Shown here: positions 26,492 to 34,317 of the stretch, piece after piece
Numbering within the stretch: the first letter of the stretch is position 1
Layout: every line of letters begins with the position of its first letter
NCBI GenBank assembly: GCA_024644595.1
Contig: JAHEHL010000002.1
Span: forward strand, 103,774-167,773
Length of the DNA stretch: 64,000 nucleotides
Source: Porticoccaceae bacterium
GTDB lineage: Bacteria > Pseudomonadota > Gammaproteobacteria > Pseudomonadales > Porticoccaceae
Direction of reading: 5' to 3'
Notes under the pieces: model-generated
What the model saw: only the letters and a program-made list of their open reading frames with translations
Database searches by the model: none
Told to the model about the DNA's origin: nothing
Position numbers and translations under genes: made by a program

Positions 26492-26520
26492 CTGGGGCGA
26501 GGCCTCGCCCCAGCTGTTTT
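26492..26520 (+). terminator. Terminator after rubrerythrin
   Basis: A perfect 22-base palindrome (26492-26513, CTGGGGCGAGG and its complement) is followed by CTGTTTT. It lies 52 bases after the rubrerythrin stop and 50 bases before the Fe-S protein start. The T-run is short, so read-through into the next gene is possible. Confidence 0.7.
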
Positions 26521-26569
26521 ATACAAATCCACTGATACCATTCGACACAATTGCTCCAGGAGAGACAGC

Positions 26570-27907
26570 ATGGCTCAACGTGAGGGAAATCTAGAGGCAC
26601 CAACCCGGCATCCGCTGGATTGGCAATCGGAAGCGTTTTACGATCAGGAAAATCTTGATGCCGAGCTCGAGCGTGTGTTTGACATCTGTCATGGCTGTCG
26701 CCGCTGCGTAAGCCTGTGCGATTCGTTCCCGACACTGTTTGACCTGGTTGACGAATCTCCCACGATGGAAGTAGACGGGATTGATAAGGCCGATTACAGC
26801 AAGGTATCCGATCAATGTTACCTGTGCGATCTCTGTTACATGACCAAATGTCCCTACACGCCACCCCATGACTGGAATGTAGACTTCCCGCATCTGATGT
26901 TACGCGCCAAAGCGGTTAAGTTCCGCGAAAAAGGTGCATCACTGCGCGACCGAATTCTGACCAGTACCGACACCGTCGGTAAGCTGGCAACCATCCCGCT
27001 GGTGGATCTGACTGTTAATGCGCTGAACAAAAATAACACCTTCCGCAAAGCACTGGACAAAGGCTTTGGCGTCCATCATCAGGCGCCGGTTCCCGAGTAC
27101 CACAGCAAGACTATGCGCAAGCGCGTGGCGCCGATGATCGCTAAAGCTGCGCCTTTGGAAGCACAGGCCGCCGGCATCACCACAGGCAAAGTAGCGCTCT
27201 ATGTAACCTGCTATGGCAACTACAACAGCCCGGTGCTCGGTGAAGACTTCTATGAAGTGTTCCGCCACAACGACATCAAGCTCGACCTGGTGCCAAGAGA
27301 GCAGTGCTGTGGCATGCCCAAGCTTGAATTGGGTGATCTGGAATCCGTACAGCGACTCAAGGAAGCGAATATTCCGGTACTCGCCAAGCTGGTTGACGAA
27401 GGCTATGACCTGATTGCACCGATTCCTTCATGCGTCTTAATGTACAAGCAGGAACTGCCATTGATGTTCCCCGACGATGAAGATGTGATCAAGGTTCAGC
27501 AGGCGTTTTACGATCCGTTTGAATATCTCTTCCTGCGTCACAAAGAAGGCGTATTGAACACCGACTTTAAAGAGAGTCTCGGCGACATCAGCTATCAGGT
27601 TGCTTGTCACCTGAGAGTACAAAATATCGGCCTCAAGACTCGCGATATTCTCAATCTGGTTCCCGACACCACGGTCAACGCGATTGAACGCTGCTCCGGT
27701 CACGACGGCACCTATGCGGTAAAGACCGAGACCCATGACAAGTCTGTGAAGATTGCCCGTCCGGTTGTGCGCAAGGTCAACGAACAAGAGCCTGATCACT
27801 TTATCAGCGACTGCCCAATGGCAGCGACCCATATCGGCAACCTCTCTGAAAATGTCGATCACGCAGAACACCCAATGACTCTGCTGCGCAGAGCCTACGG
27901 AATCTAA
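26570..27907 (+). CDS. Heterodisulfide reductase/GlpC-like Fe-S oxidoreductase
   Basis: A 445-residue protein with two N-terminal [4Fe-4S] ferredoxin motifs (CHGCRRCVSLC near residue 40; CYLCDLCYMTKCP near residue 85) and two CCG-type domains, one with EQCCGMPKLELG near residue 245. In the second, the CCG is changed: ERCSGHDGTYAV. GlpC/HdrD-like proteins pass electrons to quinone or to thiol or diiron partners. The strong AGGAGAG Shine-Dalgarno fits ATG 26570. It sits between rubrerythrin and DUF3501, a conserved trio suggesting a peroxide-reducing chain. That role is inferred. Confidence 0.82.
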   Translation: MAQREGNLEAPTRHPLDWQSEAFYDQENLDAELERVFDICHGCRRCVSLCDSFPTLFDLVDESPTMEVDGIDKADYSKVSDQCYLCDLCYMTKCPYTPPHDWNVDFPHLMLRAKAVKFREKGASLRDRILTSTDTVGKLATIPLVDLTVNALNKNNTFRKALDKGFGVHHQAPVPEYHSKTMRKRVAPMIAKAAPLEAQAAGITTGKVALYVTCYGNYNSPVLGEDFYEVFRHNDIKLDLVPREQCCGMPKLELGDLESVQRLKEANIPVLAKLVDEGYDLIAPIPSCVLMYKQELPLMFPDDEDVIKVQQAFYDPFEYLFLRHKEGVLNTDFKESLGDISYQVACHLRVQNIGLKTRDILNLVPDTTVNAIERCSGHDGTYAVKTETHDKSVKIARPVVRKVNEQEPDHFISDCPMAATHIGNLSENVDHAEHPMTLLRRAYGI

Positions 27908-27945
27908 ACCTACTTTTAGATAGAGAATTTAAGGAACAAAAAGTA

Positions 27946-28545
27946 ATGACTCAAAAAACTTCATTAACCCGCGACGATCTCTGGTCTCTGGAACAGTACT
28001 CAACAGAGCGCGCTGAGTTTCGCAAAAAGGTAATGGCTTACAAAAAGAATCGCGAAATTACTGTCGCAGACAGTGCGCGCTTCTGCTTTGAAGATCTGAC
28101 AACCATCCGCTATCAGATTCAGGAAATTTTGCGCGTTGAGAAAATTTTTGAAGCGGCGGACATCGAAGAAGAAATCGAATCCTACAACCCACTGATACCC
28201 GATGGCAAAAACCTCAAAGCCACCTTTATGCTTGAATATGGCGATATTGAAGAGCGCAAAGTAATGCTGCAAAAGCTAAAGGGCGTCGAACGTCAGGTGT
28301 GGATGCAAGTGGACGATCTGCCAAAAATTGTGCCGATCAGCGATGAAGACCTGGAACGCGAAAACGAAGAGAAAACCTCAAGTGTACACTTTATGCGCTT
28401 CGAATTTTCCGATGAATCAATTGCCGCACTGCGTGCAGGCGGCAACCTTCAGCTGGGTATCGACAGTGAATTTCTGCAGCCCAATGTCGTGCAGGTCAAT
28501 GACGCGGTAAAGGCTGCACTGGCAGCGGATTTCGCCACAGTTTAA
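27946..28545 (+). CDS. DUF3501 family protein
   Basis: A 199-residue acidic, soluble protein with no signal peptide or membrane segment. The opening LTRDDLWSLEQYSTERAEFR and the RFCFEDLTTIRYQIQEILR helix are the DUF3501 signature. No catalytic motif is evident. Genes of this family regularly follow the rubrerythrin and Fe-S oxidoreductase pair, as here, so a structural or chaperone role for that complex is plausible. A strong terminator follows. Confidence 0.82.
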   Translation: MTQKTSLTRDDLWSLEQYSTERAEFRKKVMAYKKNREITVADSARFCFEDLTTIRYQIQEILRVEKIFEAADIEEEIESYNPLIPDGKNLKATFMLEYGDIEERKVMLQKLKGVERQVWMQVDDLPKIVPISDEDLERENEEKTSSVHFMRFEFSDESIAALRAGGNLQLGIDSEFLQPNVVQVNDAVKAALAADFATV

Positions 28546-28571
28546 ACTAGCGTCAGCCAAACATGTTCAGG

Positions 28572-28606
28572 CCGCCCAATAGGATTCTATTGGGCGGTTT
28601 TTATTT
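28572..28606 (+). terminator. Rho-independent terminator after DUF3501
   Basis: An 11-base-pair perfect stem (CCGCCCAATAG at 28572-28582 and its complement at 28587-28597) with a GATT loop and a TTTTTATTT tail. It closes the rubrerythrin/Fe-S/DUF3501 unit. Confidence 0.95.
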
Positions 28607-28635
28607 AAAGCAGAAATATATCGGGGAGAGCACTC

Positions 28636-29736
28636 TTGAGCCAAATCGACACAGAGATCGTTGCCGGCGTCGGCCTGGTCACACTTAATCGACCTGAAGC
28701 CTTGAATGCCCTATCACTGCAGATGATTCTCGATCTGACAGCGGTATTTGAAAACTGGCTCACCGATCCTCAAGTTGAGGTGGTCGCTATCCGAGGCAAC
28801 AGCAAGAAAGGGCCCTTTGGCGCCTTCTGTGCCGGCGGCGATATTCGCTTTTTCCATGATGCAGCGATTGCCGGAGACACAGATCTCGAGGCCTTTTTCA
28901 CGGCCGAATACAGCCTTAATCACCTACTCTACAGCTACCCAAAACCCTTCGCTGCCTTCATGGATGGCGTGATTATGGGTGGTGGCATGGGCCTGGCCCA
29001 AGGCGCAGATCTGCGCATTGTCAGTGAGCGCACCAAGATGGCCATGCCAGAAACCAATATCGGTCTATTCCCCGATGTCGGGGGCGGTTTTTTCCTCAGC
29101 CGTTGTCCCGGTCATCTGGGTGAATACCTTGCACTCACCGGTCAAATGCTGATCGGCGGCGACGCTCTCGCGGCCGATCTCGCCGACGGTATTGCCGCCA
29201 GCGATGCGATGCCCAGCCTCTGGGAAAGTCTGACCGCCAACACTGACATAAGCGCCCAACAGCGCTTTGATCAACTCTGCGATCTGGTCAGCGAACCCTC
29301 GCCGGTGGCGACACCCACTTGGCTCGACCAACAGATCGACACGATTTTCGCCCTGCCCACGGTGGTAGACATCATCAACGCCCTGCAACGAGCCAACAAC
29401 GACTGGGCCACGCAAACACTGCACTGCCTGCGTCAACGCTCACCGCTGATGCTGCATGTAACCCTCGAACAGATTCGCCGCGGCCGTCTACTGAGCATGG
29501 CCGACGACCTGCGTATGGAACGCAATATAGTTCACCACTGCTTCCACACCGAACATCTCGGACGCAGCGGTAAAACCAGCGAAACTGTCGAAGGCATCCG
29601 CGCACTGGTGGTCGATAAAGATCACGCTCCACAGTGGAACCCGGCGCGTATTGAAGACGTCACCAGCGAGATGGTCGAACCCTTTTTCCACAGCCCCTGG
29701 CCAGCGGATCAACATCCTCTCGCCGACATCGACTAA
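28636..29736 (+). CDS. 3-hydroxyisobutyryl-CoA hydrolase-like protein (enoyl-CoA hydratase superfamily)
   Basis: The crotonase-fold protein of 366 residues has the oxyanion segments FCAGGDIRFFHD and FMDGVIMGGGMGL, and the PETNIGLFPDVGGGFFLSR block with acidic residues typical of HIBYL-CoA hydrolase (valine catabolism). Simple hydratases are about 260 residues, so the length also points to the hydrolase group. The start is a TTG at 28636 with GGGGAGAG upstream. No other valine-degradation genes are in the window. Confidence 0.85.
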   Translation: MSQIDTEIVAGVGLVTLNRPEALNALSLQMILDLTAVFENWLTDPQVEVVAIRGNSKKGPFGAFCAGGDIRFFHDAAIAGDTDLEAFFTAEYSLNHLLYSYPKPFAAFMDGVIMGGGMGLAQGADLRIVSERTKMAMPETNIGLFPDVGGGFFLSRCPGHLGEYLALTGQMLIGGDALAADLADGIAASDAMPSLWESLTANTDISAQQRFDQLCDLVSEPSPVATPTWLDQQIDTIFALPTVVDIINALQRANNDWATQTLHCLRQRSPLMLHVTLEQIRRGRLLSMADDLRMERNIVHHCFHTEHLGRSGKTSETVEGIRALVVDKDHAPQWNPARIEDVTSEMVEPFFHSPWPADQHPLADID

Positions 29737-29755
29737 CCTCGCAACAGGACTGGTT

Positions 29756-29953
29756 ATGCACTTCCAACTGCTTGAACAACAGATCACCTGCCCCTTCTGC
29801 TGGGAGAGCATCACCGTTCTTATCGACCCATCGGAATCGCAACTCTACACCGAAGACTGCTCCGTTTGCTGCCGCCCGATATTGATTCAAACGGAGGTGC
29901 ACGGCGAAGATGATGTCAGCGTGCAAGTGGCGCAGGAAGATTTGGGGTTTTAA
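29756..29953 (+). CDS. CPXCG motif-containing small cysteine-rich protein
   Basis: A 65-residue protein with paired metal-binding motifs CPFC (residues 12-15) and CSVCCRP (residues 35-41), as in the small zinc-ribbon-like family called CPXCG proteins. Function is unknown. The longer open frame from 29651 reads through the end of the upstream gene; ATG 29756 has AGGA upstream. It is 19 bases after the hydrolase stop and probably co-transcribed. Confidence 0.78.
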   Translation: MHFQLLEQQITCPFCWESITVLIDPSESQLYTEDCSVCCRPILIQTEVHGEDDVSVQVAQEDLGF

Positions 29954-30030
29954 TGCGCGCTGTAATCTTGTCATTTAGTCTCGAAATATCACCACGATAT
30001 AAAATCACAACATAAAAAGGCGTCTCGATC

Positions 30031-30567
30031 ATGGCTCTCGGTGCAACCATCTGCAAAGCAGAACTCAATGTCGTGGACATGGACCGCCACTACTATCAAC
30101 AGCACAGCCTGACCCTCGCCCAACACCCCTCAGAAACCGACGAACGTCTGATGCTTCGACTGCTGGTCTTCGCCTTGCAGGCCAGCGAATCGCTCAACTT
30201 TACCAAAGGTCTCAGTACCGACGACGAGCCCGACCTCTGGCAAAAAAGCCTCAGCGACCAGATCGAACTGTGGATTGAACTCGGCCTGCCCAGCGAAAAA
30301 CGCCTGAAAAAAGCCAGCGGCCGCGCCCAACAGGTGATGGTCTACACCTACGGCAGCGGCTCAGCGGAACAGTGGTGGAAACAGATGCAGGCACCCCTTG
30401 CCCGCTTTAAAAATATCAGCGTCTACCATATCGACCCGAACACCACCGAAGCCCTCGCCAAACTTGTGCAACGCAATATGGATGTGCAGGTCAGCATTCA
30501 GGATGGTGAAATCACCTGGAACTCAAATGACCAGAGCCTGAGCTTTACGCCACAGCAGTTGGGTTGA
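30031..30567 (+). CDS. yaeQ: YaeQ family protein
   Basis: The 178-residue protein starts MALGATICKAELNVVDMDRHYY and has DERLMLRLLVFAL and the SDQIELWIELGLPSEKRLKKA block of YaeQ, a small PD-(D/E)XK-nuclease-like fold. E. coli YaeQ was linked to suppression of rfaH defects, but its molecular role is unclear. It is 77 bases after the CPXCG gene in the same orientation. Confidence 0.88.
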   Translation: MALGATICKAELNVVDMDRHYYQQHSLTLAQHPSETDERLMLRLLVFALQASESLNFTKGLSTDDEPDLWQKSLSDQIELWIELGLPSEKRLKKASGRAQQVMVYTYGSGSAEQWWKQMQAPLARFKNISVYHIDPNTTEALAKLVQRNMDVQVSIQDGEITWNSNDQSLSFTPQQLG

Positions 30568-30700
30568 AATCGCCCCGCCCCACGTCGCTTCACAACAGCA
30601 TTGAAAATGCCGCATTAAAAAAAGCCGTCCGCAGAAAATCGTTCTATATTGAATCGTAAGGAATTTGGAAACCCGCCTTCGTTCGCATAGGAGCACTGTT

Positions 30701-31099
30701 ATGACTGCAAAACGTTTTCTCTCAGCCACACTCGGCGCATTTGTGTTTGTCTTTCTCTATGAACTGCTAGTGCATGGCCATCTGATGATGGGCCTGTATA
30801 ACCAAACAGCCAGCCTATGGCGCCCCCAGGAAGAGTGCAATATGGCCATCATGTTGCTTAGCCAACTTCTGTTTGCCGCTGCACTGGCATTCTTCTACCC
30901 GATTATTGGATCAGACACCGAGTGCAAAAAAGCCATACCATTTGGCGCCGGGCTCGGCCTGGTGATGGCTGCGCCGCAACTGGCAACCTATTGCTATTTA
31001 CCTATACCACTCTCGATCAGCCTGTCGTGGGCGCTGATCTCGTTTATCAAAGCGCTGGGCAGCACCTATATCGTCTCGAAAATCTATAACTGGAAATAA
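30701..31099 (+). CDS. Uncharacterised four-helix membrane protein
   Basis: A 132-residue protein with four hydrophobic segments (about residues 7-30, 47-68, 78-98 and 105-125). It has a conserved-looking ELLVHGHLMMGLYNQTASLWRP segment after helix 1, containing a possible metal-binding or structural histidine pair. The family is not recognised. ATG 30701 has AGGAGC upstream. It is the last gene before the cassette-like accessory stretch; G+C and codon use after it look lower. Confidence 0.6.
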   Translation: MTAKRFLSATLGAFVFVFLYELLVHGHLMMGLYNQTASLWRPQEECNMAIMLLSQLLFAAALAFFYPIIGSDTECKKAIPFGAGLGLVMAAPQLATYCYLPIPLSISLSWALISFIKALGSTYIVSKIYNWK

Positions 31100-31132
31100 G
31101 GTGTTGTGAAACTCCGTGGGCGATATCGAAAT

Positions 31133-31159
31133 GCTAGGCGCAAACTTCCTTCGCCTAGC
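31133..31159 (+). other. Perfect inverted repeat at the left edge of the cassette array
   Basis: GCTAGGCG (31133-31140) and CGCCTAGC (31152-31159) with an 11-base loop. No T-run follows on either strand, so a terminator is unlikely. The left arm GCTAGGC differs by one base from the integron attC R-prime core GTTAGGC and stands where the first cassette boundary would be expected. A decayed recombination site is possible, but the matching outer arm is not visible. Confidence 0.4.
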
Positions 31160-31191
31160 CAAATTACCAAAAAAGACGAAAAGGAAATAAT

Positions 31192-31584
31192 ATGAAAAAA
31201 CTTACTATTCTTGGAGCACTTTCTGTTCTCTCGATCACTGGTTGTGCAACCATAGTGAATGATTCGCATATTCCACTTGCTTTTAATTTCTCAGATGGTT
31301 CCTCTGGAGAATGTTCATTTAAGAATAAGCGTGGGGTTTGGACTTCTCAAATTCCAACGACAAATGCGATGATTCGGCGATCAGATGATCCATTGGTATA
31401 CGACTGTACAACGGAAGATGGAAGAAAGACCACCGGGTCAATCCGTAGTGAAGTTGAAGGAGAGAAAATGGCGGCTAGCGTTATTTTCTGGGATTTAGGT
31501 ATCACCGATGCAATTACTGATAAACATAGAACCTATCAAGGGAATGTTGTAATTGCTGTACCTCCAAAGAAAGAAGCCCCTTAA
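31192..31584 (+). CDS. Small lipoprotein, cassette gene 1
   Basis: A 130-residue protein with a clear lipoprotein signal (MKKLTILGALSVLSITGC, Cys 18 follows SITG) and a CATIVND start of the mature part, seen in many small bacterial lipoproteins. No domain is recognised. GGAAATAAT precedes the ATG. The TAA stop lies inside the degenerate outer core of attC-like site 1, the standard arrangement for integron cassettes. Codon usage is more AT-rich than in the flanking housekeeping genes. Confidence 0.72.
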   Translation: MKKLTILGALSVLSITGCATIVNDSHIPLAFNFSDGSSGECSFKNKRGVWTSQIPTTNAMIRRSDDPLVYDCTTEDGRKTTGSIRSEVEGEKMAASVIFWDLGITDAITDKHRTYQGNVVIAVPPKKEAP

Positions 31585-31665
31585 AAGTCACAGAACACCA
31601 TGTTATCGCCTGCAGCTGGGACAAACTACTCTTAGCTTCGTTTGCCCCAAATGTGGGCGTTAGCA
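31579..31665 (+). repeat. attC-like recombination site 1
   Basis: About 87 bases. The right end is GCGTTAGCA, close to the GTTRRRY core. The left end CCTTAAA is a degenerate RYYYAAC core overlapping the stop of the preceding gene. The inside pairs TGGGACAAAC (31617-31626) with GTTTGCCCCA (31640-31649), with one G-A mismatch at the same place as in attC-like site 3. Both core ends are imperfect, so activity may be weak. Confidence 0.55.
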
Positions 31666-31694
31666 ATTTAAGCAACGAGTAAGAGAAGTCGAGC

Positions 31695-32096
31695 ATGACA
31701 AAAGAAGCGGTAATTCCTGCGCTAGTTTCATCTGCAATATCAGGCATATTGGGAGTCTTCATTTCGTCCTGGTTCTATTCGCGGTTGGAGCGTAGACGAA
31801 TAAAGTTAGAAACTGCCAGGAAGATGTTTGGCAGCAAGCACGCGATTTCCGGCAGCTCATTTCAGGAATCAATAAATGAAGTAATTATCGTCTTCTCAGA
31901 CAGCGAAGAAGTTGTTCAAAAGGTTCAGGAACTATTTCAGGCCGTTGAGACTCCCTTGTCGGCCAGAGGCCCCAAAGCGGCAGATGAAGCACTGATCAAA
32001 CTGATGAAAGCAATATGTAAAGATGTTGGAATAAAGCACAAAAACCTTCCCGACTCATACTATCTGAAGTTCTTCGGTGTACCGCCAAATGCTTAA
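31695..32096 (+). CDS. N-terminally anchored small protein, possibly DUF6680-like, cassette gene 2
   Basis: A 133-residue protein with one N-terminal hydrophobic helix (residues 7-28) followed by RLERRRIKLETARKMFG and a soluble helical domain rich in acidic and basic residues. The pattern resembles small DUF6680-type proteins, but I am not sure of that family. The stop codon TAA is part of the GCTTAAC core of attC-like site 2, so the gene fills its cassette exactly. Function unknown; short anchored cassette proteins of this kind are sometimes phage-defence or stress genes. Confidence 0.7.
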   Translation: MTKEAVIPALVSSAISGILGVFISSWFYSRLERRRIKLETARKMFGSKHAISGSSFQESINEVIIVFSDSEEVVQKVQELFQAVETPLSARGPKAADEALIKLMKAICKDVGIKHKNLPDSYYLKFFGVPPNA

Positions 32097-32160
32097 CAAA
32101 GTCATCAAATTCGCTCCCTACAGTCGCCCGAAGCTCGCGCGGTTTATGGCGGCGTTAGGC
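32091..32160 (+). repeat. attC recombination site 2 (best match)
   Basis: A 70-base element with both consensus cores: GCTTAAC at 32091-32097 (RYYYAAC) and GTTAGGC at 32154-32160 (GTTRRRY). The outer 24-base arms are imperfect inverted repeats of each other, matching at the cores and at the CAT-AAA and CGC segments, as in attC sites that fold on the bottom strand. It separates two unrelated small genes, and both neighbours are in the same orientation. Confidence 0.8.
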
Positions 32161-32178
32161 AATCAAATGGAGAACGCC

Positions 32179-32520
32179 ATGAATAATAAACTCATCACAA
32201 CTTTGCTTATTTTCGCCACCACTTTCGGAGCAATATCGGCCAAGGCAGAAACATATTCTGCTAATCACGAAAAAGTAAAAGTGCTGTTTCAAAGCAACGA
32301 AGAAAAAACTGCAAAAGATGCCGTCTGGACGGCGCGAGACATTTTCAAAGTTGGTGTCATAAATGACGGCACAAGCAGGGACGGCTATGCCTCATATGTC
32401 TGCCAAGCTCTCTATGACTATGGTTTTAAGGGTAGTAAGGTTTGGGTGCAAGTAATCGATATCATCCAACTTACAAGAAACAACAAGTGGGTAAAACTTG
32501 GCCAAGCTCACTGCCAGTAA
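32179..32520 (+). CDS. Small secreted protein, cassette gene 3
   Basis: A 113-residue protein with an N-terminal signal peptide (MNNKLITTLLIFATTFGAISAKA, likely cleaved after AKA) and a mature part of about 90 residues with two cysteines (VCQALY and the last AHCQ), which could form a disulfide. The frame is open upstream, but ATG 32179 has GGAG six bases before it; an in-frame ATG at 32167 is an alternative. The family is not recognised. It begins 18 bases after attC site 2 and ends 4 bases before attC-like site 3. Confidence 0.68.
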   Translation: MNNKLITTLLIFATTFGAISAKAETYSANHEKVKVLFQSNEEKTAKDAVWTARDIFKVGVINDGTSRDGYASYVCQALYDYGFKGSKVWVQVIDIIQLTRNNKWVKLGQAHCQ

Positions 32521-32523
32521 ATT

Positions 32524-32625
32524 GCCTAACAAGGTGGTGTTGTTCGCCGCGCAAAAAGCGCATGGCTGGGACAGCCTACACGCCGCTTTGCTCTGTTTCG
32601 GCTGCCCCAAACCACGGCATTAGAT
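32524..32625 (+). repeat. attC-like recombination site 3
   Basis: About 102 bases. The left core is GCCTAAC (32524-32530, perfect). The right core reads ATTAGAT where GTTRRRY is expected, one base off. The interior pairs TGGGACAGCC with GGCTGCCCCA (9 of 10) and the outer arm AAGGTGGT with a near-complement ACCACGG. It is related in sequence to attC-like site 1. Confidence 0.65.
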
Positions 32626-32645
32626 GTAAAAAGGGAGTTCCATAG

Positions 32646-33722
32646 ATGGGTTTTTATATTCGCAAGGCAATTAGCGTCGGACCCTTCAGGTTCAATTTAT
32701 CGAAATCCGGCGTTGGCGTATCGGCTGGAGTCAAAGGGTTGCGTTTTGGAACGGGCCCTCGGGGCAACTATGTCCATATTGGAAGGGGAGGAGTGTATTA
32801 CAGAAAAACCTTACCCTCTGGTTCCACTGGGAGAAATCAAACTCAAAATAGCCCTGAATTACAGCAAATTAACACCGAGATTGCGCATGAACCATTAAGA
32901 GAAATTGAGAGCGGGCATATCATACAGATGGTTGACTCATCATCGGCTGATCTTGTCGCTGAAATGAATGCCAATAGAAAGAAGGTGAGGATCTGGCCGT
33001 TTATAGTAGTGCTTGGCGCTCTTTTAACGTTTGTCGCCTTTAAGAATTCAGAAACACCAACTCTCGCAGTTGTTATAGCGGCCGTTTCAGTAGCGCTCAC
33101 TGTTTTTGCATCGGTCAAGGACAGTTTAAGAAAAACAACGGTTCTATTCTTTGAGCTTGAACCTGAAATAGAAGCACTTTATCAGAAACTGCATGATTCT
33201 TTCGGGCAGCTTTCATCATCGTCGAGCAAATGGCATATAGAGGCGGAGGGAGCTGTCAAAGACAGAAAACGTAATGCGGGTGCAACGAGTGTAATCAAAC
33301 GAACCTCAATATCACTGGGAATAAGAAATCCGCCGTATGTGAAAACTAATGTGTCAGTTCCATCCATACCGGTTGGCAAGCAAACCTTATACTTCTTTCC
33401 TGATAAGGTGCTTATTTTTGAACCAAATGGTGTTGGGGCCGTGAGCTACCCGAACCTTAGAATATCGGTGGAAAGCACGCGGTTCATCGAAGATGGAAGT
33501 GTCCCAAGAGATGCAAAGGTTGTTGATAGAACTTGGAAGTATGTTAATAAACGAGGCGGTCCAGATAAACGATTCAAAGATAATCTTGAATTGCCAATAG
33601 CGTTATATGAAGACCTGAACTTCACAAGTGATACAGGGTTAAACGAACGAATTGAAATATCAAGGGTTGGCCATGGGGATGGCTTTTCAAATGCTATCGC
33701 CATGTTGGCAAAAATCATCTGA
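32646..33722 (+). CDS. DUF4236 domain protein with membrane segments
   Basis: A 358-residue protein. Residues 1-55 are a DUF4236 domain (GFYIRKAISVGPFRFNLSKSGVGVSAGVKG, then GPRGNYVHIGRGG). Two hydrophobic helices follow (about residues 118-135 and 140-158), and a soluble C-terminal domain of about 190 residues that I do not recognise. DUF4236 has no assigned function. It follows attC-like site 3 by 20 bases, but no attC lies after it, so it may be the last cassette or resident DNA. AAAGGGAG is the ribosome binding site. Confidence 0.8.
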   Translation: MGFYIRKAISVGPFRFNLSKSGVGVSAGVKGLRFGTGPRGNYVHIGRGGVYYRKTLPSGSTGRNQTQNSPELQQINTEIAHEPLREIESGHIIQMVDSSSADLVAEMNANRKKVRIWPFIVVLGALLTFVAFKNSETPTLAVVIAAVSVALTVFASVKDSLRKTTVLFFELEPEIEALYQKLHDSFGQLSSSSSKWHIEAEGAVKDRKRNAGATSVIKRTSISLGIRNPPYVKTNVSVPSIPVGKQTLYFFPDKVLIFEPNGVGAVSYPNLRISVESTRFIEDGSVPRDAKVVDRTWKYVNKRGGPDKRFKDNLELPIALYEDLNFTSDTGLNERIEISRVGHGDGFSNAIAMLAKII

Positions 33723-33789
33723 AGCATTGAGTCGGCCAATCATGAGACGGCATTCCCGACGACAGCGATACAAAGGTTATGGTGGTTAT

Positions 33790-34317
33790 ATGGACATTGA
33801 CATACGAATCCTTGACGTAAATCACGATCTGGAAGCCTTCAAGCAGATCCGCATTGAAGCCGTCCAGGACACACCGTCAGCATTTGCCGAGTCGATAGCA
33901 CAGGTGAACAGTAAATCGGATGGTGAGTTCCGCCATCATTTATCGGATCATGGTGCAGGGGACTTCGTCCTGGGGGCGTTTCATGAATCGGTATTAATCG
34001 GCGTGGCCGGTTTTTATCGTGACGTCCCGGGGAAGCTGCGGCATAAAGGGCATATATGGGGTGTATATGTACAGCCGCAATATCGGCGTTCCGGTATCGC
34101 AAGGAAGTTGCTGCAGACACTCATTGATAAGACAAAAGCCCTTTCGGGGATCAAGCAAATTACTCTCACGGTAGTGACGACTAATGGCCCAGCAGTGGCA
34201 CTGTATGAATCACTGGCGTTCAGGATATACGGTACGGAAACAGATGCCATAGAGGTGGATGGCGTATTTTACAATGAATACCTGATGCAGCGATTGCTAG
34301 AGTATAGGAATTATTAA
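33790..34317 (+). CDS. GNAT family N-acetyltransferase
   Basis: A 175-residue acetyltransferase using acetyl-CoA. The GNAT motif A is seen as IWGVYVQPQYRRSGIARKLLQTLI (V-P-Q-YRRSGIA, the Q/RxxGxG/A loop) and motif B as ITLTVVTTNGPAVALYESLAFRIYG. The substrate is unknown; members with this form acetylate ribosomal proteins, amines or antibiotics. The open frame upstream of ATG 33790 overlaps the DUF4236 gene and is not protein-like. It could be part of the accessory stretch. Confidence 0.88.
   Translation: MDIDIRILDVNHDLEAFKQIRIEAVQDTPSAFAESIAQVNSKSDGEFRHHLSDHGAGDFVLGAFHESVLIGVAGFYRDVPGKLRHKGHIWGVYVQPQYRRSGIARKLLQTLIDKTKALSGIKQITLTVVTTNGPAVALYESLAFRIYGTETDAIEVDGVFYNEYLMQRLLEYRNY

Noticed and set aside
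31133-31159. Hairpin as a rho-independent terminator
   Set aside because: No T-run follows on either strand; kept as a possible decayed recombination site instead.
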